NCBI RefSeq assembly: GCF_004833285.1
Contig: NZ_STFG01000028.1
Location: forward strand, 1-37,482
DNA length: 37,482 bases
DNA from: Lampropedia puyangensis
GTDB lineage: Bacteria; Pseudomonadota; Gammaproteobacteria; Burkholderiales; Burkholderiaceae_C
Direction: 5' to 3'
Under the pieces are notes generated by a model. It was given only the letters and a program-made list of their open reading frames with translations, was not told the origin of the DNA and did not search any database. Made by a program: the position numbers and the translations under genes. The stretch's first letter is position 1. Every line of letters begins with the position of its first letter. Shown piece after piece: positions 27,007-35,460 of the stretch.

Positions 27007-27711
27007 GTGACTACAAACCAGGTTCAGCCCCCCCTTCATCCATGGTCACCACGGCCGTTGGATACTCAAACCCTGCGGGTGAGCCGCATTTTGCAAACCA
27101 CTCAACTGGTCACCGGTTTGGTTTTCATCCCCGTATTGTTCATGCTCTGCCAGCGTCTGCCTGTGCAAGCTGGCTGGGAGAATGGTTTTTTTGAAATTCT
27201 GCAAAACGTTGTCCTGGGGTTTTCGGCTGCAATTTCCCTTGTTCTGTTCGCACTGCGACGCAGCCATGTGCAACGCAGTCTTTGGCTTGGAGTGGCCTTG
27301 ATTTGGCTACTGATGCTGGGACGTGAGCTTTCTTGGGGTGCGGTATTTTTAGAACCACTCAGTATGGACGCCATCAGCGGCCCCTATTTCAGCTCCCACG
27401 TTTTGCCTTACCGCCCAGCCATCCCAGCCATCGGCTTTGGTCTTCTCGCCATTGCGTTGCTGCTGGTGTATAGAGCCAAGCTTGGGCCCATGCTGCAATA
27501 TGCGTGGTCACGCAAAGCCTTGATGCCTTGGGCTTATGGGCTGTGTATGCTGATTTGCGCCACCCTTGGGACGGCAGCAGAAGGCAAACTGGGCAGCTTT
27601 GGACATGCCTGGAAAAACGCACAAGTCATAGAAGAGGGGTTTGAATTTCTGACCTATTACTTTTTGCTGCGCGCCCAAATCTGGACCTACTCGCGCTGGC
27701 TCAAGGTGTAG
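27007..27711 (+). CDS. Five-helix membrane protein of unknown function
   Basis: About 234 residues; family not recognised. Five hydrophobic segments are visible: around LVTGLVFIPVLFML, NVVLGFSAAISLVLFAL, SLWLGVALIWLLMLGRELSW, PAIGFGLLAIALLLVY and ALMPWAYGLCMLICATLGTA. Between the third and fourth is GRELSWGAVFLEPL, and the C-terminus has AEGKLGSFGHAWKNAQVIEEGFEFL, rich in charged and conserved-looking residues (Arg-Glu, His, Glu-Glu). I prefer the GTG at 27007, which has AAAGGA about six bases upstream, over the ATG at 26971. Its stop lies only 4 bp from the convergent creC stop. Confidence 0.7.
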   Translation: MTTNQVQPPLHPWSPRPLDTQTLRVSRILQTTQLVTGLVFIPVLFMLCQRLPVQAGWENGFFEILQNVVLGFSAAISLVLFALRRSHVQRSLWLGVALIWLLMLGRELSWGAVFLEPLSMDAISGPYFSSHVLPYRPAIPAIGFGLLAIALLLVYRAKLGPMLQYAWSRKALMPWAYGLCMLICATLGTAAEGKLGSFGHAWKNAQVIEEGFEFLTYYFLLRAQIWTYSRWLKV

Positions 27712-27715
27712 CAGC

Positions 27716-29215
27716 CTAGACCGCTGGTGCAACGGGTGCCGCTGACGCTTGCGAACCCGCCAGTGTCGTGACAGGCAGCACCAACTGGGCTTGCGCGCCC
27801 TGCTGGTCTTGACGATTGTGCATACTGACTTCACCTTGGTGAATGCGCATGACTTCACGAACAAATGCCAAGCCAAGACCTGTACTTTTCTGCCCAGTCT
27901 CAGGCCGTGGCAAAGAATAAAACCGTTCAAACAAATGGGCCAACGCATAGTCGGGAATGCCGCCGCCCTCATCTTTCACCATGATGGTTTGCTGCGTTCC
28001 ATGTGCCGGTGATTGCGTCAATGCCACCTCTATGGTCACTGTGCTGCCCACGGGCGAGAAATCCAACGCATTGTCCAGCACATTGCCAAGCGCCTGATGC
28101 AGCAGAAATTGGTCTCCGTGGATGCCAACCGTCTGTGCTTGCGGATGCACCTGCACGCGCACCTCAATCGCCTTCCCCTGCGCGCGACTAGCGCGTGAAT
28201 TCACCACCGTCTGCACCCATTGCTGCGTCAACACCGTGCTGGAAGTTGCAGGTTGCTGCAACTGTTCTACGCGTGCCAAGGCCAGCAAACGATCAATCAC
28301 CAATTGCAAACGTTGGGTCTGCTCCAAAATGGTTTGTACAAAGGCGGCATGGTCAGGCTCAGGCGCTCCGGGCAATAACTCAGCGCTGGCACGAATGGCT
28401 GTCAAAGGGCTTTTCATTTCATGTGTGAGACTCTGCACATAGTGCTCCACGTACTGTTTACCCTCAAGCTTCTCGCGCATGTTTTCTAAGGCCCGCGCCA
28501 ACTCTGTCAATTGTCGCCCGCCAGAAGTGGGCAGTTGGGCGGGCTCTCCGTCAGCCACTTTGCGTGCGTAGTTGCGCAACTGGTTGATGGAGTGGCTCAA
28601 CCAAAGCGTGAATACCAGTCCGATGGCCCCTGATGCCACCAACAAAATCAAGCCCAACTCACGCACACGCTGCCTAGCGTTATTCGCGTAGCGCAGCACG
28701 GTTCTGGTGGGTTTTCCCAAAGACAGGGCGCCCACAATGCGGCCTTCATGAACGATGGGCGCGGCCACATACATCACCGAGCTGTTCTCGTCATCAGGAA
28801 TGTCACGGGTGCTGCGCGCGCCATATTGCCCCCCCAAAGCCAAGTAAACATCACGCCAACGGCTAAAGTCTTTGCCCACGTCCTGGAATTCGGAGTCAAG
28901 CAATACCACCCCTTTTGCATCGGTGATGTAGAGCCGCAAATCAATGCTGTCTTTCAGGTTTCCATGGATACTCGCCGCTGGTTGGCGCACTTTGGCGCTG
29001 CTGATGGCACGCAACAAATCGCCTTGGGCCAATGCACCATAAGCCAGTTGCGGCGCCACGATTTCAGCCAGCAAGTTGGCACTGTCCACCAACGCATCTT
29101 CTGTGCCTTGGCGCACGCCCGGTTCCACCTCACGCGAGAAGAAACTCAAAATAAACCATGCGGCCAAGCCAACAATTAAGAAGTAGCCAACAAACAGTCG
29201 AATGGCGAAATTCAT
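27716..29215 (-). CDS. creC: Sensor histidine kinase CreC
   Basis: Inner-membrane kinase of 499 residues. First membrane helix at 3-26, an extracytoplasmic sensor of about 160 residues with CreC-like segments (LRLYITDAKGVVLLDSE, LALGGQYGARSTR, VMYVAAPIVHEGRIVGALSLGKP), second helix at about 188-207, HAMP linker, then the phosphoacceptor His265 in LTHEMKSPLTAIR and a HATPase domain (LGNVLDNALDFSP, VKDEGGGIPDYALAHLFERF, STGLGLAFV). CreBC responds to growth in minimal media and, in some bacteria, to penicillin-binding-protein inhibition. It overlaps the creB stop as ATGA. creD is not in the window. Confidence 0.9.
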   Translation of the reverse strand: MNFAIRLFVGYFLIVGLAAWFILSFFSREVEPGVRQGTEDALVDSANLLAEIVAPQLAYGALAQGDLLRAISSAKVRQPAASIHGNLKDSIDLRLYITDAKGVVLLDSEFQDVGKDFSRWRDVYLALGGQYGARSTRDIPDDENSSVMYVAAPIVHEGRIVGALSLGKPTRTVLRYANNARQRVRELGLILLVASGAIGLVFTLWLSHSINQLRNYARKVADGEPAQLPTSGGRQLTELARALENMREKLEGKQYVEHYVQSLTHEMKSPLTAIRASAELLPGAPEPDHAAFVQTILEQTQRLQLVIDRLLALARVEQLQQPATSSTVLTQQWVQTVVNSRASRAQGKAIEVRVQVHPQAQTVGIHGDQFLLHQALGNVLDNALDFSPVGSTVTIEVALTQSPAHGTQQTIMVKDEGGGIPDYALAHLFERFYSLPRPETGQKSTGLGLAFVREVMRIHQGEVSMHNRQDQQGAQAQLVLPVTTLAGSQASAAPVAPAV

Positions 29216-29949
29216 GCGCGGATGCTGTAGCCCATGCCACGATGGGTTTCAATCGGATCGGCTCCAGCGTCAATGGCACGTAACTTGGCACGCAAGGTTT
29301 TGATATGGGCATCGACCGTGCGTTCGAGGCTTTCCTCCGCATCGGTCCATACTTGGTCCATCAACTGGCTGCGGCTAAACACCCGCCCCGGCCTGGCCAG
29401 TAGCACCGCCAAAAGCTTGTATTCGTAACGCGTCAAGCTCAGCCACTGCTGCTCAAATGCGATACGCAAGCCTTCGCGGTCATGCACAAACGAACTCTCT
29501 TGTGCCTCCATCACGGCGGCGGCAGTGGAAATAGGGGTTTGCATTGCATGGGGCTGACGTTTGTTGGTACGCCGCAAAATGGCCCGCACCCGTGACGCCA
29601 CTTCACGTGGACTGAATGGCTTAGAGACGTAATCGTCTGCACCAATTTCCAAGCCAACGATGCGATCGACCTCATCGCTGCGGGCTGTCAAAAACAAAAC
29701 TGGTATGTCTGAATGCTGGCGGACAGTGCGGCACAAATCAAATCCGCTGGTATCGGGCAGCCCCACATCAAGCACCACCAATACAAAAGGCGCATTAGCC
29801 GCATCGCTTGCGCCATCTAACTGCAAACAGGCCAACGCGGCTTTACCCAATGATTCCCAATGTGTTTCGAATCCCTCCGCCTTGAGCGCATACGCCAGCG
29901 TTTGCGCAATGGCAGGTTCGTCTTCGACGATCAAAATACGCTCACTCAT
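29212..29949 (-). CDS. creB: Response regulator CreB
   Basis: OmpR-family regulator of 245 residues: receiver (acidic ED/E at 9-11, phosphoacceptor Asp61 in VVLDVGLPDTSG, Lys in YVSKPFSPREV), a linker, and a C-terminal winged-helix domain (LTRYEYKLLAVLLARPGRVFSRSQLMDQVWTDAEESLERTVDAHIKTLRAKLR). The cognate kinase gene creC follows with an ATGA overlap, so the two are translationally coupled. In some bacteria CreB controls genes such as creD and beta-lactamase; neither is visible here. Confidence 0.9.
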   Translation of the reverse strand: MSERILIVEDEPAIAQTLAYALKAEGFETHWESLGKAALACLQLDGASDAANAPFVLVVLDVGLPDTSGFDLCRTVRQHSDIPVLFLTARSDEVDRIVGLEIGADDYVSKPFSPREVASRVRAILRRTNKRQPHAMQTPISTAAAVMEAQESSFVHDREGLRIAFEQQWLSLTRYEYKLLAVLLARPGRVFSRSQLMDQVWTDAEESLERTVDAHIKTLRAKLRAIDAGADPIETHRGMGYSIRA

Positions 29950-30032
29950 ACAGATTCAGGCAATTAAAAGTCAAGGCCGCAGCAACGCAGCAAGCGTACA
30001 GAGGCGCACCACACGCACGACCTCGGTACCCC

Positions 30033-30509
30033 TTAGAAGAATGAATAGAAGCAGCGAAACGGGACTTTACGCTCAGCCCAAAATTCTGCAGCATCGCGGA
30101 AAATATCGAGCAGTTGCTCACGCATTTCCTTGTCGAACTTAACACTGATTGGAATGTGCTCCAGCACCACAATAAAGCCAGGCTGCGCTCCGGCCTTGGA
30201 AATAGTCCCGGTCAAACATTCATAGAGTGCATCCAAGTTGCGCCCGAAATACGTCGACAGCAGGAACTGGTTGCCAATCTCTTCAAGAATACGCTGCTTG
30301 GTCGTGGCCTCTTCCAGTTCTGCATATAAGAAATGCTGACCCCACAGTTGCGCAACCGCTTGCAAGTCTGAAGGGTTGAATGCCCGTATCGACTGAACAA
30401 TGTTGGATCGCACGGTTTTCTCGATCCGCGCGGCCAAGTCCGTCACCTCTTCATCCATTTCAGGCGCTGAGGAAAGGGAGGGCAACAATGTATCGTCTGG
30501 ATCTCGCAT
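30033..30509 (-). CDS. Barstar-family protein
   Basis: Protein of 158 residues whose C-terminal 90 residues match barstar, the inhibitor of the extracellular RNase barnase: FGRNLDALYECLTGTI, GFIVVLEHIPISVKFDKEMREQLLDIFRDAAEFWAERKVPFRCFYSF. The Asn-Leu-Asp-Ala-Leu-Tyr segment is the barnase-contacting region of the family. The N-terminal ~60 residues are an extension of unknown role. No barnase or other RNase gene is adjacent: creB lies downstream and a gene-free gap upstream. It could guard against an RNase made elsewhere, or inhibit a different protein. No strong ribosome site is visible. Confidence 0.8.
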   Translation of the reverse strand: MRDPDDTLLPSLSSAPEMDEEVTDLAARIEKTVRSNIVQSIRAFNPSDLQAVAQLWGQHFLYAELEEATTKQRILEEIGNQFLLSTYFGRNLDALYECLTGTISKAGAQPGFIVVLEHIPISVKFDKEMREQLLDIFRDAAEFWAERKVPFRCFYSFF

Positions 30510-30919
30510 AGAAATAAGCTGCTTAGTAAGCGAAAGTACTCAGGCCACAGCTGCACTGCGCCCTTGCACCAACGGCTTGATTGTGTTTTGGAGCATTGTG
30601 TCTGAGAAACCTGCTTGGATGTGCAATACGCCAGTGAAGTTTCGGGTTAGTCAGACACAGCCATTTCGCTTGTTGATTGTGCACGGGTCAATCCACTCAA
30701 TCTGTAGGCTAAATGCTCCATTTGCATTATTTTTCATTTACATCCTCTGTAAGAAGAGACATTCGTTAATGCATCGGACATAACGCTGCTCCGCTGATAA
30801 AGCGAGCCCACCGCAGTAACCCTCGCGCGCCCTCATCGCCACACCACAACTCCATCTGTCATCACAGTGTCAAAAAATCTCCATAGTGTGTCGGCCTGGT
30901 CTATCCCCGATCCCCCACT
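30510..30919. other. Gene-free divergent region upstream of the midcut-type gene
   Basis: About 410 bp between the divergent barstar and ParB-like genes. It has an AT-rich part (about 30710-30770) that could hold promoters for both genes. No clear -35/-10 pair, operator or small gene was found. Confidence 0.4.
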
Positions 30920-32539
30920 ATGCGTCATCTCATTAGCTCTCTGGCTACACTGGCCGGCCTCCTGGCTCTGACTCCTGCCCATGCACAGCCATCACCATCA
31001 TTGGTTATCACCTTTTCACCGTACTTTGCTGCATCGGCAACACCTGTTCCCGTTGGGCCATGGGCACTATTCTTGTCCATAGTGGCTATTGGCACGGCAT
31101 TGCTGATTGGCAAGCGCAAAGGTGCCGGCCATTGGATGAGCCTTCCCGCCCTGGCTGCCTTATTGGTAATGGGTGCGATCAGTCTCCCGCAAGCAAGCCT
31201 GGCAGAACGCCTGCAACGCACCATCAGCCTGCAAACCAGCCCCGCCCACATCAACCTTGAGACACAGACCAGTGAACAGGTACTGGTACGCAATGACACC
31301 TCGCAACCGGTTCGACTGGAAAGCTTAGCCATCGATGGCGCACAAGAAAACCTGCGCCTTTTTGCGCCAGAAAACACACCTGAGTCCACAGCCTGCCAAA
31401 GCGGCGCTGTACTCAGCGCAGGGCAAGCCTGTGTGATCGAGGTGGTTGCTTCCCCCAACTTCGCACTGCAAGAGGGCGATGTTGTGAAGGTTCAACTTAA
31501 AGACCTGCACCCCACGCAAGCCTCCCTCGGCTACGACCAGATTTACTACCATCTGGCCAGGAAGCAGCCCGACCTGAACCGTTTTGAACCAAGCGATCCC
31601 AACTACGTCCGCCAAATCGAACGGACAGAGCTCAAGCGTGCACAAGACTATTGCGAAGATACAGGTCGTGGCAAGGCCATTAACCACGAGCAACGTACCG
31701 TCTCCTTAATCGAAGGAACTGGTTTTGAATGCACTATCGGCGATGACGCGGTGCTGGCCGACAAACTTAAAACCGTTGTTGTTGGCCCCAATGGCCAGTT
31801 GTATTTGACCGATGGCCACCATACCTTCACCACATTGTGGGAACTCAGCGATGGCGGCCCTGAGTTGCCCGTTTTCGTCCGCGTAGCAGCCAACTTCAGC
31901 CAAACCAACAGCCTGGCATCGTTCTGGCGCCTGATGCAAGACAACCAATTCGTCTGGCTTTTTGATGCGCAAGGGCAGGCCATCACTGCGGCACAATTGC
32001 CAGAGCGGCTGGGTCTGGACACTATGGCCGATGACCCGTACCGCTCGCTGGTCTACCTCACCCGTGACATGGGTTATGACAACGCCAATGTGCAAGAGTT
32101 TGCCGAATTCTATTGGGGGCTGTGGTTACGCCAACAGGGCATTGACATCCATCGCTACAACCTGCAAGACCTCTCGCCTGCAGCAGTCATCGTCAATGGC
32201 AGCGCCGAAACAATAGATGCAAGTACCAGCGCAACCAGTTATGTCGCAGCCGTGCGCGATGCAGCTCTGGCCATGCGCCAAGCCACACCCGGCTCTCTCA
32301 TTTACCCCGGCGTAACCACCGACCAACTGGGACAAAACACAGCCCCCATGAAGCAAAAAGACTGGGACGATCTACTCAAAGAAGAAGTATGGCAAGACGA
32401 TGCTCGCGAAAGCGACAACCGCTACCGCAATGGAGGAAAAGCCTGGTACGCCACAGGATACCGCCTGTGCGGCGCACCAGCCACAAACGGCCAGTGCTGG
32501 CTTGAACAAATCATTGTTAACCACCAACTCTCTCAGTAA
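30920..32539 (+). CDS. Exported ParB-like protein with N-terminal exosortase-type tag (midcut type)
   Basis: Protein of 539 residues with an unusual layout. Signal peptide 1-22 (cleavage after AHA). After a short segment comes TPVPVGPWA (41-49), a hydrophobic helix (about 49-63) and a basic cluster GKRKG (64-68): the three parts of an IPTL-CTERM sorting signal, but near the N-terminus. A second hydrophobic segment (74-90) follows, then a beta-rich region to about 200 and a ParB-like nuclease domain (PF08857 type) with VVVGPNGQLYLTDGHH, in which D298, H300 and H301 stand out. Six cysteines after the helices come as close pairs (159/171, 245/271, 517/526), fitting disulfides outside the cytoplasm. 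I infer that exosortase H cuts within the tag, separating a short peptide from the large domain. Function of the large domain is unknown. Confidence 0.75.
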   Translation: MRHLISSLATLAGLLALTPAHAQPSPSLVITFSPYFAASATPVPVGPWALFLSIVAIGTALLIGKRKGAGHWMSLPALAALLVMGAISLPQASLAERLQRTISLQTSPAHINLETQTSEQVLVRNDTSQPVRLESLAIDGAQENLRLFAPENTPESTACQSGAVLSAGQACVIEVVASPNFALQEGDVVKVQLKDLHPTQASLGYDQIYYHLARKQPDLNRFEPSDPNYVRQIERTELKRAQDYCEDTGRGKAINHEQRTVSLIEGTGFECTIGDDAVLADKLKTVVVGPNGQLYLTDGHHTFTTLWELSDGGPELPVFVRVAANFSQTNSLASFWRLMQDNQFVWLFDAQGQAITAAQLPERLGLDTMADDPYRSLVYLTRDMGYDNANVQEFAEFYWGLWLRQQGIDIHRYNLQDLSPAAVIVNGSAETIDASTSATSYVAAVRDAALAMRQATPGSLIYPGVTTDQLGQNTAPMKQKDWDDLLKEEVWQDDARESDNRYRNGGKAWYATGYRLCGAPATNGQCWLEQIIVNHQLSQ

Positions 32540-32685
32540 GCAATAGGACAATAGGGCATCCCCCAACACCCCATCCCGTGCGATTGCTACTGGAGTCTGA
32601 ACACGACACCTCAAACCACGAACCGCGCCTTTTCTGAAAGAGCAACCACCAAAACAAGACATTTTTTCAACAAAGTGCCTATAAA

Positions 32686-32705
32686 TTGGTATGCTTTTGG
32701 TATGC
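32686..32705 (+). promoter_or_regulatory. Phased direct repeat over the PfkB start
   Basis: TTGGTATGC occurs twice, at 32686-32694 and 32697-32705, 11 bp apart, about one helical turn. A TATAAA hexamer lies just upstream (32680-32685). The second copy contains the preferred ATG of the kinase gene. A regulator bound here would block transcription start, so this looks like an operator; the GntR protein encoded nearby is a candidate. Part of the element recurs upstream of the IPTL-CTERM gene. Confidence 0.5.
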
Positions 32706-33676
32706 CACACCTTTCTGATGTCTCGCTACAGCGTTTCTTCGTCATCGGCAGCTTCGTCCAGGCCCATTGCTGGACTGTCTCCAAACTGCCAGGATGCGAT
32801 GAAAGCCAACAAGCTACTGAATACATTCATGAGCATGCTGGCAAAGGCCTCGCCGTGGCGCTTGGAGCACATCGACTAGGCGCTCAAGTAGACCTCCTCA
32901 TGGCCGTAGGCAGTGATGCGGCAGGCCATGCCGTCTTGCACCAGCTCACACAGGAAGGGCTGGCAACTGCCCATATTCACCGCTTGGGGACATACTCAGG
33001 TCAAGGATGTGGCTTAATCAGCAAAGAAAACCAAACTAGCGTTAGCGTCTTTCCCGGCGCCAACGCTTTGCTCGCAACAGAGCAGTTGCAGCAAGCAATT
33101 CCTCTGCTCAAGAAGGCTGCGGTCATTTATGCGCAGCTTGAAGTGCCGCAGGACTTAGTCAGTCAAGCATTCTCATGCGCGCGCAGATGGGGCGTAACCA
33201 CAATACTCAACCCATCCCCATGGCCGACCACCATCTGTGATGGTTTATTGGCTTGCACACAAATCCTGATCGTCAATCAATGTGAGGCTCGCGCCTTGCT
33301 ACTCACTTTAGGGCTTCTTACTCAGAAGCCACTGGATACCTTACCGGCACCATTGCTGCAACAGCTTTGGCGCAACTGGCCCGGACAGTGGCTGGTAATT
33401 ACCCTAGGGCAACATGGCGTTGTTGCATACAGCCGTGATAACGCCGTGCTGCGCTTGCACGGTCATACCGTGCAAGCCATTCAACCGATTGGTGCTGGTG
33501 ATGCCTTCAGCGCAGGGTTATGCGCCTGCCTAGCACAAAATCTGTCCATGGCCCAAGCACTGGCCATTGCCAATGCTTGCGGTGCACTGGCTGCGAGCCG
33601 CAAAGGCATTCTGACTTCACTGCCACACAAAACTGAGGTCAACACCTTCCTCAGCCAAGCACACCCCCAAAAATAA
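32702..33676 (+). CDS. PfkB-family carbohydrate kinase
   Basis: Ribokinase-like sugar kinase of about 324 residues. It starts FFVIGSFVQAHCWTVSKLPGCDES, has GGK-like substrate-binding features (HAGKGLAVALGAHRLGAQVDLLMAVGSDAAG), and the C-terminal anion-hole and catalytic motif PIGAGDAFSAGLCACLAQ, whose Asp (267 in this numbering) is the base. The sugar is not predictable; ribokinase, fructokinase and related activities all use this fold. The ATG at 32702 is preferred to the GTG at 32675, since a promoter-like TATAAA lies between them; neither has a clear ribosome site, so a leaderless mRNA is possible. It sits between two exosortase-tagged protein genes on the same strand. Confidence 0.8.
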   Translation: MPHLSDVSLQRFFVIGSFVQAHCWTVSKLPGCDESQQATEYIHEHAGKGLAVALGAHRLGAQVDLLMAVGSDAAGHAVLHQLTQEGLATAHIHRLGTYSGQGCGLISKENQTSVSVFPGANALLATEQLQQAIPLLKKAAVIYAQLEVPQDLVSQAFSCARRWGVTTILNPSPWPTTICDGLLACTQILIVNQCEARALLLTLGLLTQKPLDTLPAPLLQQLWRNWPGQWLVITLGQHGVVAYSRDNAVLRLHGHTVQAIQPIGAGDAFSAGLCACLAQNLSMAQALAIANACGALAASRKGILTSLPHKTEVNTFLSQAHPQK

Positions 33677-33794
33677 ATCCCAATCCCGGGTGATCCAGCC
33701 TGTATGGCAGGCCCTTTCGTGCCTAAAACCGTGCAACAGATGCCCATGCACCACGACGCTCCCCATGCATGAAGCCATTGCTTTGCGTTTTTGT

Positions 33795-33824
33795 TTTATG
33801 GTATTCTTTTTAAGAATCCATAAA
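33795..33824. promoter_or_regulatory. Inverted repeat upstream of the IPTL-CTERM gene
   Basis: TTTATGG(T)ATTCTT (33795-33808) and AAGAATCCATAAA (33812-33824): a 13-bp stem with one bulged base and a TTT loop, ending 35 bp before the ATG. AAGAATCCA is repeated directly at 33824-33832. The left half contains GGTATTCTTTT (33800-33810), which differs by one base from GGTATGCTTTT (32688-32698) at the PfkB start. It may be an operator or a hairpin in the 5' leader. Confidence 0.5.
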
Positions 33825-33859
33825 GAATCCAATATTCAAATAGAAAGTAACGAAAGCAT

Positions 33860-35188
33860 ATGGCAGCTATTCCATCTCAAGGTCGGTCTCATTGCGTCAA
33901 TAAGGCGCCGTTAGCATCAAAAACCTATGCCACTGTCGCTGCACTTTGCATGCTGGGCTGGGCTGGTAGTGCCCAATCGGCGTTATTCAATAGGACGCTG
34001 GCACCAGATGCAGCGCAACCCATCAACAGCGTGGGCTCAAAAGCAGTTATCCCTTTTGATCGAACTATGCAGACAGATGTCGCCGACTATACGGATATAA
34101 CGACCATCCCAGGCCTGCCAAACCATGTGGACGGAAGCATCACGTCCAATGTCCCGCTGCGCAAATACACCCTACCGAGCACTTGGGATCAAACTTGGCA
34201 GAGTCAGATCAGTGGGCCAATATTCGTTGGTTCAGACATTACTCTTACGCTACCACCGCGCACTACTGCTTTCCATGTCTATGCAAGTCCAAACGGAAGC
34301 GCCACCAGCAATATCACAGCTATAGCAACAAGCAGTGTAGTGGGCGCGCCTACCAGCCCACTGGTAGAGGCTGTGACTGCAACACATGATCCGGCAACGC
34401 CTGACCCGATCCCCGGATTCGGCTTTTACACCAGCCTGCCAGAGGAATACATCACCTCGGTTCGCCTATTCAGTGATGGCGGCGGAACTGCTCACAATGC
34501 AGTAGCCATGGGTCTGTTCGGTATTGCACAAGCCCCCGCCGCACCAACGGTCGCAGCCATCGGACACGACGGCACCCATGGATGGGTGCATATCACTCCG
34601 CCTCAGGACATGGGCACGCATTCCATCTTGGAGCGCTCCCAAGCCTATGTCATCACCTGCGAAAATTCCCTAGGCATGCTTACAACCTCCACTATGAACC
34701 CAGTACGCCTGCCTGAGGGTGCTGCTATTGGTGATAAATGCATCGTCAGCGCTTGGAGTGACGCTGGCCAAGGAGATGGGGCTGAAATCATCGTCGCGGC
34801 AGGTATTCTCCACACCATCGGAGGCAGCATCACAGGCTTAACAGCAAGTGGGCTCACGCTGGCGAATGGCGAAAATGTACTGTTCGTCTCCAGTAACGCC
34901 ACTGCCTTTCGTTTCAATCAACCAGTGCAACCAAACAATCCTTATAACGTCACCATTCAAACGCAACCGACAGGACAAACCTGCACAGTCACCAATGGTC
35001 AAGGACAAGCGACAGCAGATGTCACCGATATACAGATCCATTGCTTAACAGACCTCACCACTCCAGGCGGGGCGACTGGAGCTACGCCTGTCCCTTTAAA
35101 TGCACCCTGGGCAATTGGCCTTCTCGCAGCCGCATTAGGCATGTTTGGGTGGCGGCACGTACAACGCAAAAAGTCACTAACACGTTGA
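33860..35188 (+). CDS. IPTL-CTERM sorting domain-containing surface protein
   Basis: Secreted protein of 442 residues. Signal peptide (TYATVAALCMLGWAGSAQSA, cleaved near residue 40). The middle is beta-rich with many Thr, Ser and Gly and no enzymatic motif. At about 318-395 is the repeat-type domain often found in such proteins (GGSITGLTASGLTLANG, PYNVTIQTQPTGQTCTVTNG). The C-terminus is a textbook sorting signal: TPVPLNAPWA (409-418), hydrophobic helix (about 418-431) and basic RHVQRKK (432-438). The family is thought to be cut by exosortase H and passed to the cell surface; no exosortase gene is in the window. Function unknown, probably cell-surface or adhesion-related. An inverted repeat lies just upstream. 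Confidence 0.85.
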   Translation: MAAIPSQGRSHCVNKAPLASKTYATVAALCMLGWAGSAQSALFNRTLAPDAAQPINSVGSKAVIPFDRTMQTDVADYTDITTIPGLPNHVDGSITSNVPLRKYTLPSTWDQTWQSQISGPIFVGSDITLTLPPRTTAFHVYASPNGSATSNITAIATSSVVGAPTSPLVEAVTATHDPATPDPIPGFGFYTSLPEEYITSVRLFSDGGGTAHNAVAMGLFGIAQAPAAPTVAAIGHDGTHGWVHITPPQDMGTHSILERSQAYVITCENSLGMLTTSTMNPVRLPEGAAIGDKCIVSAWSDAGQGDGAEIIVAAGILHTIGGSITGLTASGLTLANGENVLFVSSNATAFRFNQPVQPNNPYNVTIQTQPTGQTCTVTNGQGQATADVTDIQIHCLTDLTTPGGATGATPVPLNAPWAIGLLAAALGMFGWRHVQRKKSLTR

Positions 35189-35460
35189 ATTCATAAAAGA
35201 TCTGTTGAAAATCATCGATGACTGCTGGCAGGGGCACCGCAGTAAACCAAGGAACGAAAGCGTTCAGCATGCTTATCACCTCGCATAGCAATGCATTTGA
35301 ATTCCTTGGTCAGGTAACGCCGCTTGTGGGGCCCCATATTTCTATGCGAAAGCATTTTCCGATTGGCTATTGCAAGATCTCAACCCACGCCCCGCAAATC
35401 TGCAGTCACTCCATCATGGATGTCCCGGGATTTACTGTAGCCTTAGCTCCCCCATCAAAA

